Origin: Aestuariivita sp049276915
GTDB taxonomy: Bacteria; Pseudomonadota; Alphaproteobacteria; Rhodobacterales; Rhodobacteraceae
Direction: 5' to 3'
Length of the DNA: 22,856 nucleotides
Assembly (NCBI RefSeq): GCF_049276915.1
Contig: NZ_JBASXK010000165.1
Coordinates: 1 to 22,856, forward strand
Below, piece after piece: positions 15,818-22,856 of this stretch. Position numbers and translations under genes: made by a program. The notes beneath the pieces were generated by a model. The model was not told the DNA's origin, searched no databases, and saw only the letters and a list, made by a program, of their open reading frames with translations. Within the stretch, counting starts at the first letter, position 1, and the number at the start of each line of letters is the position of its first letter.

Positions 15818-16903
15818 ATGAAAACCAAACTGCTGTCACTGACCGCTGTTTTCGCCATGACCACGGCAGCGGTGTCTGCCGAAGAGGTCCGGGTATACAA
15901 TTGGTCGGACTATATCGACGAAGAGCTTCTGACCAAGTTCGAAGAAGAAACCGGGCTGAAGCTGGTTTACGATGTCTTCGACTCGAACGAAGTTCTGGAA
16001 ACCAAGATGCTGGCCGGTGGGTCGGGCTATGACGTTGTTGTGCCATCAGGCACGTTCCTGCAACGCCAGATCACTGCAGGTGCCTTCCAGAAGCTGGACA
16101 TGTCGCAACTGCCAAACATGGAAAACATGTGGGACGTGGTCGAAGCACGCACGGATCAATATGACCCCGGCAACCTGTATTCGATCAACTATATGTGGGG
16201 CACCACCGGAATCGGTGTGAACGTCGGCAAGGTCCAGGAAGTTCTGGGCGAAGATGCGCCCATGGGCTCGCTTGCGCTGATCTTTGATCCTGCGAACATG
16301 GAAAAGCTGGCATCCTGCGGCGTGCATTTCCTGGATGCACCGACCGAGATGATCCCGGCCGCGTTGAAATACATCGGTCAGGACCCTGACAGCCATGATC
16401 CGGACGTGATCGCAATGGCGGAACCGGTTCTGATGGCTGTGCGTCCCTATGTGCAGAAGTTCCACAGCTCGGAATACATCAACGCGCTGGCCAATGGCGA
16501 AATCTGCGTGGCATTCGGTTGGTCCGGTGACATTCTTCAGGCCCGCGACCGTGCCGCCGAAGCAGATAACGGCGTCGAGATTGCCTATAATGCACCAAGC
16601 GAAGGCGCGCTGATGTGGTTCGACCAGATGGCGATTCCCGTGGACGCACCCAACCCGACAGGCGCGCATGTGTTCCTGAACTTCATCATGGATGCTCAGA
16701 ACATGGCACAGGCGTCGAACTATGTGTATTACGCCAATGGCAACGCGGCTTCGAAAGAGTTTCTGGTCGAGGACGTGATCGGCGATCCGGCGATTTACCC
16801 GGATGAGGCAACTCTGGAAAACCTCTACACCACGACACCCTATCCGGCGAACGTTCAGCGCACGGTGACCCGTCTGTGGACCAAAATCAAATCTGGCACC
16901 TGA
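15818..16903 (+). CDS. potF: PotF/SpuD-like polyamine-binding protein of an ABC transporter
   Basis: Periplasmic polyamine receptor of 361 residues with a signal peptide (MKTKLLSLT, hydrophobic core, likely cleavage at VSA-EE after residue 21). Strongly PotF-like: YNWSDYI with Trp29, VYDVFDSNEVLETKM, YMWGTTGIG, FLDAPTE with Glu177, the FHSSEYINALANG segment, and GWSGD with Trp235. Trp267 in MWFD lies where E. coli PotF has Phe276 and PotD has Trp; the ligand-binding Asp is 269. This mixes putrescine-type and spermidine-type residues. ATG 15818 is preferred over 15815 because GGGAG (15807-15811) is six bases away from it. First gene of the transport operon; a hairpin follows the stop. Confidence 0.92.
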   Translation: MKTKLLSLTAVFAMTTAAVSAEEVRVYNWSDYIDEELLTKFEEETGLKLVYDVFDSNEVLETKMLAGGSGYDVVVPSGTFLQRQITAGAFQKLDMSQLPNMENMWDVVEARTDQYDPGNLYSINYMWGTTGIGVNVGKVQEVLGEDAPMGSLALIFDPANMEKLASCGVHFLDAPTEMIPAALKYIGQDPDSHDPDVIAMAEPVLMAVRPYVQKFHSSEYINALANGEICVAFGWSGDILQARDRAAEADNGVEIAYNAPSEGALMWFDQMAIPVDAPNPTGAHVFLNFIMDAQNMAQASNYVYYANGNAASKEFLVEDVIGDPAIYPDEATLENLYTTTPYPANVQRTVTRLWTKIKSGT

Positions 16904-16916
16904 TAGGAGCCTGTCG

Positions 16917-16945
16917 GACGTCCGGGGCCCTGAGCTCCGGGCGTC
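16917..16945 (+). other. stable hairpin between potF-like and potG-like genes
   Basis: GACGTCCGGGG (16917-16927) and CTCCGGGCGTC (16935-16945) pair over 11 base pairs with two G-U pairs and a CCCTGAG loop. The following bases are TTGAATTT, a poor T-run. It may protect the upstream binding-protein mRNA or partly end transcription, giving more receptor than transporter, a known pattern for ABC operons. Confidence 0.55.
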
Positions 16946-16966
16946 TTGAATTTCGGGGGACACAAC

Positions 16967-18118
16967 ATGGCAGACGCAGCACGGTCAAAACCTAACACGC
17001 CTGCGGCGAGGTTTGAGCCATGGAACGATCCGACGGCCAAGCCGTTGATCCAGTTCAAGAACGTGACAAAGCGGTTTGGCGATTTCGTCGCCATTGACGA
17101 TCTGTCCATCGACATTTTCGAAAGGGAATTCTTTGCGCTTCTGGGCCCGTCGGGCTGTGGCAAGACCACATTGATGCGCATGCTGGCAGGGTTCGAGGCC
17201 CCGACCGAGGGAACCATCCTGTTGGCGGACAAGGATATCTCGCCCATCCCGCCCAACAAACGGGCGGTGAACATGATGTTCCAGTCCTATGCCCTGTTTC
17301 CGCATCTCAATATCTACGAAAACATCGCCTTTGGACTGCGACGCGAAGGCATGCCCAAAGTCGATCTGGAAGCGCGCGTCGAGGAAATGCTGCGACTGAC
17401 CCGGCTGGAACGGTTTGCCAAGCGCAAGCCGCATCAGATCTCGGGCGGGCAACGCCAAAGGGTGGCGCTGGCGCGGTCTCTGGCCAAGGCGCCCAAACTC
17501 TTGTTGCTGGACGAACCCCTGGGCGCACTGGACAAGAAGCTGCGCCAAGACACGCAGTTCGAACTGATGGATATCCAGGAGAAGACCGGCACCACCTTTG
17601 TGATCGTCACCCATGATCAGGAAGAGGCGATGACGGTTGCCTCGCGCGTGGCGGTGATGGACGAGGGCAAGCTCATTCAGGTGGCCACACCCGATGTGAT
17701 CTATGAAAATCCCTCATCCACCTATGTCGCGGATTTCATCGGTGACGTGAACCTGATCGAGGGTAAAGCCAGCCCGATTGATGGCGGCATTGACATCAAC
17801 TGGGCCGAGGGCCAGCCGAAGCTGCATTGCAAGACAGACAAACATTTTGACAGCGGGCAGACCTGCTATCTGGCGATCCGGCCCGAAAAGGTCGCCATCC
17901 ACGCCGAAGAGCCTGAAGCGGACAACAAGCTGCAGGGCAAGGTGCTGGACATCGCCTATCTTGGCAACATCTCGACCTATCATGTCGAGCTGGCCACCGG
18001 GCATGTCATCAAGGCGCAGACTGCCAACAACCGCCGCATCGCCCGCCGGTCCTTCACCTGGGAGGACAATGTCTGGCTGAGCTGGACCGAGACGGCCGGG
18101 GTGGCCTTGGCAAGCTGA
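16967..18118 (+). CDS. potG: PotG/PotA-like polyamine ABC transporter ATPase
   Basis: Cytoplasmic ATPase of 383 residues that powers polyamine import. Walker A GPSGCGKTT (60-68), Q-loop Gln106, signature ISGGQRQRVALARS (158-171), Walker B LLLLDEP (178-184) with Glu183, switch His216 in VTHDQEEAM, and a C-terminal TOBE-like regulatory domain (about 300-380). The N-terminal extension of about 25 residues (NDPTAKPLIQF) resembles E. coli PotG more than PotA. The ATG at 16967 lies six bases after GGGGGA; the open frame to 16946 uses a TTG inside the hairpin region. The stop overlaps the next start by one base (TGATG). Confidence 0.94.
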   Translation: MADAARSKPNTPAARFEPWNDPTAKPLIQFKNVTKRFGDFVAIDDLSIDIFEREFFALLGPSGCGKTTLMRMLAGFEAPTEGTILLADKDISPIPPNKRAVNMMFQSYALFPHLNIYENIAFGLRREGMPKVDLEARVEEMLRLTRLERFAKRKPHQISGGQRQRVALARSLAKAPKLLLLDEPLGALDKKLRQDTQFELMDIQEKTGTTFVIVTHDQEEAMTVASRVAVMDEGKLIQVATPDVIYENPSSTYVADFIGDVNLIEGKASPIDGGIDINWAEGQPKLHCKTDKHFDSGQTCYLAIRPEKVAIHAEEPEADNKLQGKVLDIAYLGNISTYHVELATGHVIKAQTANNRRIARRSFTWEDNVWLSWTETAGVALAS

Positions 18119-19011
18119 TGGGTCGTCGTCTACTTATACTGGTCCCGTATCTTTGGCTCTTGGCGCTGTTCCTGGTGCCATTCCTGATCGTTCTGAAGAT
18201 CTCGCTGAGCGATCCTGCGGTGTCGATCCCGCCCTATACGCCGACTCTGGATTGGCGAGAGGGCTGGTCCGGGTTCACCAGCTTCCTCAGCCAGCTTGAT
18301 TTTGATAATTTCGTTTTCCTGACCGAGGATGACCTCTATTGGAAAGCCTATCTGTCAAGTCTGCAGATCGCTGCCGTGTCCACCATTCTGACGCTGCTGG
18401 TTGGCTTTCCGATCGCCTATGGCATGGCCCGCGCCGCCCCGGAATGGCGCCCCACTTTGCTGATGCTGGTGATCCTGCCGTTCTGGACCAGTTTTCTGAT
18501 CCGGGTTTATTCCTGGATCGGCATTCTGGCCAATGAGGGATATCTGAACCAGGTTCTGCTGAACCTTGGGCTGATTTCCGACCCCCTGATGATCCTGAAC
18601 ACGCAGACAGCCGTCTATATCGGTATCGTGTACACCTATCTGCCGTTCATGGTTCTGCCGATTTATTCCTCGCTGGAGAAGATGGACGATTCCCTTCTGG
18701 AAGCGGCCGAAGATCTGGGGTGTTCGCGCACAACTGCGTTTTGGCTGATCACCATTCCGCTGGCCAAAACCGGCATCATCGCGGGATGTTTTCTGGTGTT
18801 CATCCCGACCCTTGGCGAATTCGTGATCCCGTCGCTTTTGGGCGGGTCCGAAACGCTGATGATCGGCAAGGTGCTTTGGGAAGAGTTCTTCAACAACCGC
18901 GACTGGCCGGTGGCGAGTGCGGTTGCGGTTATCCTTCTGATGATCCTGATCATTCCGATCATCCTGTTTCAGCGCAATGAACAAAAGCAGCGGGAGGCAG
19001 AGGGGCAATGA
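18118..19011 (+). CDS. potH: PotH/PotB-like polyamine ABC transporter permease
   Basis: Inner-membrane permease of 297 residues with about six hydrophobic segments, including one at the N terminus (about 5-28). The ATPase-coupling EAA loop is EAAEDLGCSRTTAFWLITIP (195-214). The soluble stretch at about 33-75 before the second membrane segment is typical of PotB/PotH. It forms a heterodimer with the next gene product. The start shares one base with the potG stop, and the stop overlaps the potI-like start by four bases (ATGA, 19008-19011), so the order potF-potG-potH-potI is strictly kept. Confidence 0.93.
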   Translation: MGRRLLILVPYLWLLALFLVPFLIVLKISLSDPAVSIPPYTPTLDWREGWSGFTSFLSQLDFDNFVFLTEDDLYWKAYLSSLQIAAVSTILTLLVGFPIAYGMARAAPEWRPTLLMLVILPFWTSFLIRVYSWIGILANEGYLNQVLLNLGLISDPLMILNTQTAVYIGIVYTYLPFMVLPIYSSLEKMDDSLLEAAEDLGCSRTTAFWLITIPLAKTGIIAGCFLVFIPTLGEFVIPSLLGGSETLMIGKVLWEEFFNNRDWPVASAVAVILLMILIIPIILFQRNEQKQREAEGQ

Positions 19012-19826
19012 GACGCTTTTCCTGGTTCAACGCGACCTCGCTGACATTCGGCTTTGCCTTCCTGTACCTGCCCATGATCATCCTGGTGATCTATAGCTTC
19101 AACGAAAGCCGACTGGTCACAGTCTGGGCGGGGTTTTCCACCAAATGGTATGGAGAGCTGCTGAGCAATGAGCTGTTTCTGGATGCAGCCTGGGTCACCC
19201 TCAAGGTCGCCGTCGTCTCGTCCAGCATCGCCACGGTGCTGGGCACAATGGCGGCCTATGTTCTGGTCCGCTCGGGGCGGTTTTCGGGGCGGACTCTTTT
19301 CTCGGGCATGATCTATGCGCCGCTGGTGATGCCCGAAGTCATCACGGGTCTGTCGCTTTTGCTGTTGTTCATCGGCATCGGTATGGATCGCGGCGTGTTC
19401 ACCATCGTGCTGGCGCATACAACCTTTTCGATGTGCTTTGTCAGCGTCGTCGTATCCTCGCGGCTGGTGACATTCGATCGGTCACTGGAAGAAGCTGCGT
19501 TGGATCTGGGCTGCACGCCCTGGCAGGCGTTTCGACTGGTGACGCTGCCGATCATTGCGCCTGCCGTGATCTCGGGGTGGCTTCTGGCCTTTACCCTGTC
19601 GCTGGATGACCTGGTGATCGCCTCCTTCACCGCCGGCCCTTCGGCAACGACATTGCCGATGCGCATCTGGTCCAGCGTCAGACTGGGCGTCAGCCCCGAG
19701 ATCAACGCGCTTTCGACCTTGCTGATCGCGGTGGTGACGCTTGGGGTGATCTCGGCCTCTCTGGTGTCAAAACGCAATCTCATGCGCCAGCAACAGGATG
19801 AGCAAACCGCGGCGAGAACGGCATGA
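19008..19826 (+). CDS. potI: PotI/PotC-like polyamine ABC transporter permease
   Basis: Second inner-membrane permease, 272 residues, about six hydrophobic segments, with the EAA loop EEAALDLGCTPWQAFRLVTL (161-180). Family hallmarks include the early FLYLPMIILVIYSFNESR segment and the late FTLSLDDLVIASF segment. It pairs with the PotH-like subunit and the ATPase to import polyamines delivered by the periplasmic receptor. Overlaps both neighbours by four bases (ATGA at each end), so the permeases and the following oxidase are probably translationally coupled. Confidence 0.93.
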   Translation: MRRFSWFNATSLTFGFAFLYLPMIILVIYSFNESRLVTVWAGFSTKWYGELLSNELFLDAAWVTLKVAVVSSSIATVLGTMAAYVLVRSGRFSGRTLFSGMIYAPLVMPEVITGLSLLLLFIGIGMDRGVFTIVLAHTTFSMCFVSVVVSSRLVTFDRSLEEAALDLGCTPWQAFRLVTLPIIAPAVISGWLLAFTLSLDDLVIASFTAGPSATTLPMRIWSSVRLGVSPEINALSTLLIAVVTLGVISASLVSKRNLMRQQQDEQTAARTA

Positions 19827-21148
19827 GACGGATCTTTCCAGATTATGCCTATGGCCCCGGGCCGCGCACTGGCTGTTTCTGGGACGACTCGGCGCGCGCC
19901 TTTGACTGGAGCGCATTGGGCGGGGAAACCACGGCGGATCTCTGCATCATCGGAGCAGGCTTTACCGGAACCAATGCCGCGATCACGGCCGCGCAGCATG
20001 GTGCCAATGTGGTTGTTCTGGAAGCGCAAACTCCGGGCTGGGGCGCGTCCGGGCGCAACGGCGGATTTTGCTGCCTGGGCGGCGGCATCCATGAGAAAGC
20101 CAAGCTAAAGGAGCGCTTTGGCGTTGAGGGCAAGGCCGAGTTTCATGCCGCAGAAGTGGCGGCGGTGGCGCATGTTGCCGCTCTGCTGAAGACCCATGGT
20201 ATCGACGCCGACGTGCATTCGGATGGCGAGACATTGCTGGCGCATAAACCTTCGCGCATGGCGGAACTGGAAGCGCATGCGCTCTCTTACGAACAGGCCT
20301 ATGGCGGCAAAGCCGAGATCCTGTCCGCGTCCGAGCTTTCTGCCAATGGCATGTCCGGCCCGTTTCACGGAGCGGTGTCGATCCGCACCGGATTTGCGCT
20401 GAACCCCAGAAAATACCTGGACGGTCTTTTGAGCGTGGCGCTGGAGCTTGGGGTGCGGATCTTTGGGCAATCGCCCGCGACCGGCATGCAGCGCGAGGGT
20501 GGCAAATGGCGGGTGCGCACGCCACAGGGGGTGGTGATCGCCGACAAGGTGGTGATCGCCACAAACGGCTATTCCAGCGAAGACCTGCCCGACTGGATGG
20601 CCGCGCGCTATATGCCGACCCAATCAACGGTGATCGTGACGCGACCGCTGACTGGCGACGAGATTCAGGCGCAGGGCTGGACCAGCCAGCAGATGAGCTA
20701 TGATACGCGCCACCTGCTGCATTACTTTCGCCTGATGCCGAACAACCGGTTTCTGATCGGGATGCGCGGAGGTCTGATTTCAAGTCCGGGCAGCGAGGCC
20801 CGTGCCCGCGCCCATGTCCGAGCCAGCTTTGCCGAGATGTTTCCGGCCTGGGCCAATGTCGAGGTGACGCATCAATGGTCTGGCATGGTCTGCCTGTCGG
20901 CCAAGTTCCTGCCCTTTGGGGGCGCGGTCCCCGGTCAGCCCGGCCTGTTTGCTGGGTTTGCCTATCACGGGAATGGCGTGGCTATGGGCAGCTATGTGGG
21001 TCACCTGCTGGGGCAGGTGGTTTCGGGCGCGCCTGAGGACAGGATCCCTGTGGCAATCCGCGCGGAACCCACACGCTTTCCACTGGGGCGGGCGCGTCGC
21101 GCGCTGATGCCGCCGGCCTATGCGGCGTTCTGGTTGCAGGATCTGTGA
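19823..21148 (+). CDS. PuuB-like FAD-dependent amine oxidase (DAO family)
   Basis: Flavoenzyme of 441 residues of the D-amino-acid-oxidase superfamily, similar in plan to E. coli PuuB (gamma-glutamylputrescine oxidase, 426 residues). FAD motif CIIGAGFTGTNAAI (41-54), then GWGASGRNGGF (72-82) and a C-terminal FAD segment near GFAYHGNGVAMGSYVG. As last gene of a polyamine uptake operon, overlapping potI by four bases, it probably oxidises gamma-glutamylputrescine or another polyamine derivative to an aldehyde, releasing ammonia and H2O2. The ligase PuuA and dehydrogenase PuuC that would complete the pathway are not in the window. Other amine or amino-acid substrates remain possible. Converges on flgD with 13 bases between stops and no terminator in between. 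Confidence 0.85.
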   Translation: MRRIFPDYAYGPGPRTGCFWDDSARAFDWSALGGETTADLCIIGAGFTGTNAAITAAQHGANVVVLEAQTPGWGASGRNGGFCCLGGGIHEKAKLKERFGVEGKAEFHAAEVAAVAHVAALLKTHGIDADVHSDGETLLAHKPSRMAELEAHALSYEQAYGGKAEILSASELSANGMSGPFHGAVSIRTGFALNPRKYLDGLLSVALELGVRIFGQSPATGMQREGGKWRVRTPQGVVIADKVVIATNGYSSEDLPDWMAARYMPTQSTVIVTRPLTGDEIQAQGWTSQQMSYDTRHLLHYFRLMPNNRFLIGMRGGLISSPGSEARARAHVRASFAEMFPAWANVEVTHQWSGMVCLSAKFLPFGGAVPGQPGLFAGFAYHGNGVAMGSYVGHLLGQVVSGAPEDRIPVAIRAEPTRFPLGRARRALMPPAYAAFWLQDL

Positions 21149-21161
21149 CCGGGCGATCATA

Positions 21162-21833
21162 TCAGGCGGGGTCGCGCAGCGCGGTCACCTGATCGGCGCG
21201 CACATAGGCCCCGCTTTCAAGTTTGAGCACCGTGTCGCCACCGATGATCTGCGCCTCGACCACGCGGGAATACACCTCGGCCGGTTCGGCAAGGATCACC
21301 TGATCGTCACGGATGCTTTCTACAGCAAAGGAATAGCTGCCAGAGCCCAATGGGCGGCCCGATTGATCCAGACCGTCCCAGTCGAAACTGGCGCTTGATA
21401 CAGGCAGGTCGCGGCGGGCGACCTCACGGCCCGTGTCACCATAGATGACCAGTTGCACGCGATCGGCCATCACGGCCGGGTTCGGGGATATGGTGATCGG
21501 CTCCCCCTCAAAGCGTGCAGAAGAGACCGCACGCGCCTCCATCCCGACCCAGTTTGCCATCGTGGTCATCGCGCTTGCGCCAAGCGCGGTAGCCAATGCG
21601 CCCAGTTGATCATTGGTAAACACCTGTTGTTCGACCATAGAGAACTGCGCAAGCTGTGCTGCATAATCCGATGAGCTGACCGGATCGAGAGGATCCTGAT
21701 ACCGGGCCTGAGCGGTGAGCATTTGCAGAAAAGCGTCGAAATCAGAGGACAGCGTGGCGGGGTTGGCCGGGTTCTGTGCGGGGCTGGATTGGGTCAGGTT
21801 GTTTGCAGCTGATAGCGTGGGGATTGTGGTCAT
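21162..21833 (-). CDS. flgD: Flagellar hook-assembly scaffold FlgD
   Basis: Secreted scaffold or cap of 223 residues needed to polymerise the flagellar hook. The N-terminal FlgD signature runs from about 31 to 75 (DFDAFLQMLTAQARYQDPLD, then SSSDYAAQLAQFSMVEQQV). A central FlgD Ig-like/tudor region follows at about 100-220 (DWDGLDQSGRPLGSGSYSF). The N terminus is Ser/Asn/Pro-rich and unstructured, as usual for flagellar export. The ATG at 21833 follows AGGAGGG on the minus strand, and that site overlaps the fliK stop codon, nine bases before flgD, so the genes are coupled. Confidence 0.93.
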   Translation of the reverse strand: MTTIPTLSAANNLTQSSPAQNPANPATLSSDFDAFLQMLTAQARYQDPLDPVSSSDYAAQLAQFSMVEQQVFTNDQLGALATALGASAMTTMANWVGMEARAVSSARFEGEPITISPNPAVMADRVQLVIYGDTGREVARRDLPVSSASFDWDGLDQSGRPLGSGSYSFAVESIRDDQVILAEPAEVYSRVVEAQIIGGDTVLKLESGAYVRADQVTALRDPA

Positions 21834-21842
21834 GGTGCCCTC

Positions 21843-22856
21843 CTAAAGCCGGATATCAAGGCCGGTTTGAACAGGTTGTGCAGATTGGACGGGGGCAGCA
21901 GGAAGGTCATCCCCATGCTCAATCCGCAATCTGGCTTCCTGCTGATCTTGGCCTCGTGTGTCAGCGCGTTCCTCAGAGGTCTGGAACTGAAAATCGATAC
22001 TGTCATAGCCCAGCTCACGGTATTCCTGACCCAGTTCGGCAGCGTGCCGCCTCAGGAGATCCAGAGTTTCCACGCGCTCTGCCATCAGGGTCATGGTCAA
22101 TACGCCTTCGGCCGCCACAAGGGACAGCCGCACCTTTCCCAGTTCCTCGGGATTGAGGGTGATTTCAACCGCGCTTTGACCGGGTTGAGGGGCAAACTGT
22201 ACAATCTGAACAATCACCGCGCGCGCCAGCCCGGGGGCGGCTGCCGTCCCTGTGTTGGTCGGCGCGACCGCATCGGAACCGCGTGGACTCAGAGTGAAAT
22301 CAACGTCAGTTCCAGGGCCATTTGCGATGTGTTCCGTCTGATCCATCCGCATGGGCATTGCGACAGGGGTGATGAGCGGGTTTGGACTGGCTGCCATTTG
22401 AAATGCCGATGGGGTCGGTGTTCCCGGTGCCACATGCTCGGCTTGAGGCCAGGTGCGGCTGCGGGAATCTGAAAATGTCAGCGGTTCAATCGGCAGGATC
22501 TCACCAGGGATATCGGCACTGAAGCGGTCGTTTTGCACGATCGGTCCAAGCTGAGAGGATGCAGGGTTTGGTTTCTCAGCCATGTGAGCAAGACGCGAGC
22601 CCAAGGGGAGGTCGTCGGTCTGGGTCACCGGCACATAGGCCGCAGATCCATCGCCTTGCCGGGACGCATCAGACCGGGCCTGCACGGGAGACCCAGGAAA
22701 AAGCATCATATCTGCGTCTGCAACGCCCACGGGCCCGCGATCATCGCTGTTGCCTTGCGTTGTCCTGGACAGATCATCAAAGGAGGCCACAGGTGTCTGG
22801 GTCAGCAGGAAAACACCGGCTCCAGAGGGTGACGCCACCGGCCTGTGTTCGATCGA
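21843..22856 (-). CDS. fliK: Flagellar hook-length control protein FliK, N terminus outside window
   Basis: Secreted molecular ruler that stops hook growth and switches export specificity. The C-terminal FliK domain is clear: VEITLNPEELGKVRLSLVAA, then LTMTLMAERVETLDLLRRHA and LGQEYRELGYDSIDFQF. The rest is Pro/Ser/Gln/Asp-rich low-complexity sequence, typical of FliK. A GTG at 22838 could be taken as a start, but the frame stays open to the window edge and FliK proteins are usually longer than the 337 residues seen, so this is treated as partial. Upstream of flgD in the same operon. Confidence 0.88.
   Translation of the reverse strand, partial: SIEHRPVASPSGAGVFLLTQTPVASFDDLSRTTQGNSDDRGPVGVADADMMLFPGSPVQARSDASRQGDGSAAYVPVTQTDDLPLGSRLAHMAEKPNPASSQLGPIVQNDRFSADIPGEILPIEPLTFSDSRSRTWPQAEHVAPGTPTPSAFQMAASPNPLITPVAMPMRMDQTEHIANGPGTDVDFTLSPRGSDAVAPTNTGTAAAPGLARAVIVQIVQFAPQPGQSAVEITLNPEELGKVRLSLVAAEGVLTMTLMAERVETLDLLRRHAAELGQEYRELGYDSIDFQFQTSEERADTRGQDQQEARLRIEHGDDLPAAPVQSAQPVQTGLDIRL

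Noticed and set aside
21145..21188. Inverted repeat GTGACCG/CGGTCAC around the PuuB-like/flgD junction as a terminator
   Set aside because: The loop is 30 bases, competing pairings exist and no T-run follows on either strand.
1..22856. A new defence, mobile or CRISPR-type system
   Set aside because: Every stretch is accounted for by recognisable housekeeping, photosynthesis, transport or flagellar genes; no direct-repeat array, integrase, transposase or toxin-antitoxin pair was seen.

Overview
The window looks like a chromosomal segment of an aerobic anoxygenic phototroph of the Rhodobacterales (Roseobacter group). This rests on the gene content: one end of a bacteriochlorophyll photosynthesis gene cluster in the usual alphaproteobacterial order, a PpsR-type operator, roseobacter-style class III aminotransferase and polyamine genes, and a GC-rich sequence throughout. 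It is almost fully coding. No gap between genes exceeds about 150 bases, and I saw no tRNA, rRNA, CRISPR array, insertion sequence or phage gene.

Region 1 (1-6219, + strand) is the edge of the photosynthesis cluster: ppaA (cobalamin-binding antirepressor), ppsR (redox-responsive repressor), bchG (bacteriochlorophyll synthase), a PucC-family membrane protein, bchP (geranylgeranyl reductase) and idi (IPP isomerase). ppaA-ppsR overlap by 4 bases. bchG-pucC-like and bchP-idi also overlap by 4 bases, so bchG to idi reads as one operon for making and attaching the phytyl tail of bacteriochlorophyll. Just before bchG there is an exact TGT-N12-ACA PpsR palindrome over a likely -10 element, followed 6 bases later by a second, imperfect palindrome. 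The repressor made by the preceding gene therefore probably controls this operon directly.

Region 2 (6220-13482) is general metabolism: a PhzS-like FAD monooxygenase (+), a glpD-glpK pair for glycerol use (-), an alpha-methylacyl-CoA racemase (+, divergent from glpD), and a stand-alone periplasmic binding protein of the peptide/nickel/opine family (+) that ends in a strong intrinsic terminator.

Region 3 (13518-21148) is a polyamine uptake and breakdown locus: a class III aminotransferase (-), a GntR/FCD regulator (-), and a tightly packed operon of potF-, potG-, potH- and potI-like genes and a PuuB-like FAD oxidase (+). The 10-mer TGATCAAATT lies in the promoter of the aminotransferase and in the divergent promoter region between the regulator and the transporter. 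It is a good candidate operator for the GntR protein.

Region 4 (21162-22856, - strand) is the end of a flagellar cluster: fliK (cut by the window edge) followed by flgD.

I found no convincing new biological system. The most useful leads are the tandem PpsR operator at the bchG start, the shared operator-like word in the polyamine locus, the mixed specificity residues of the polyamine-binding protein, and the orphan PhzS-like enzyme and orphan binding protein.
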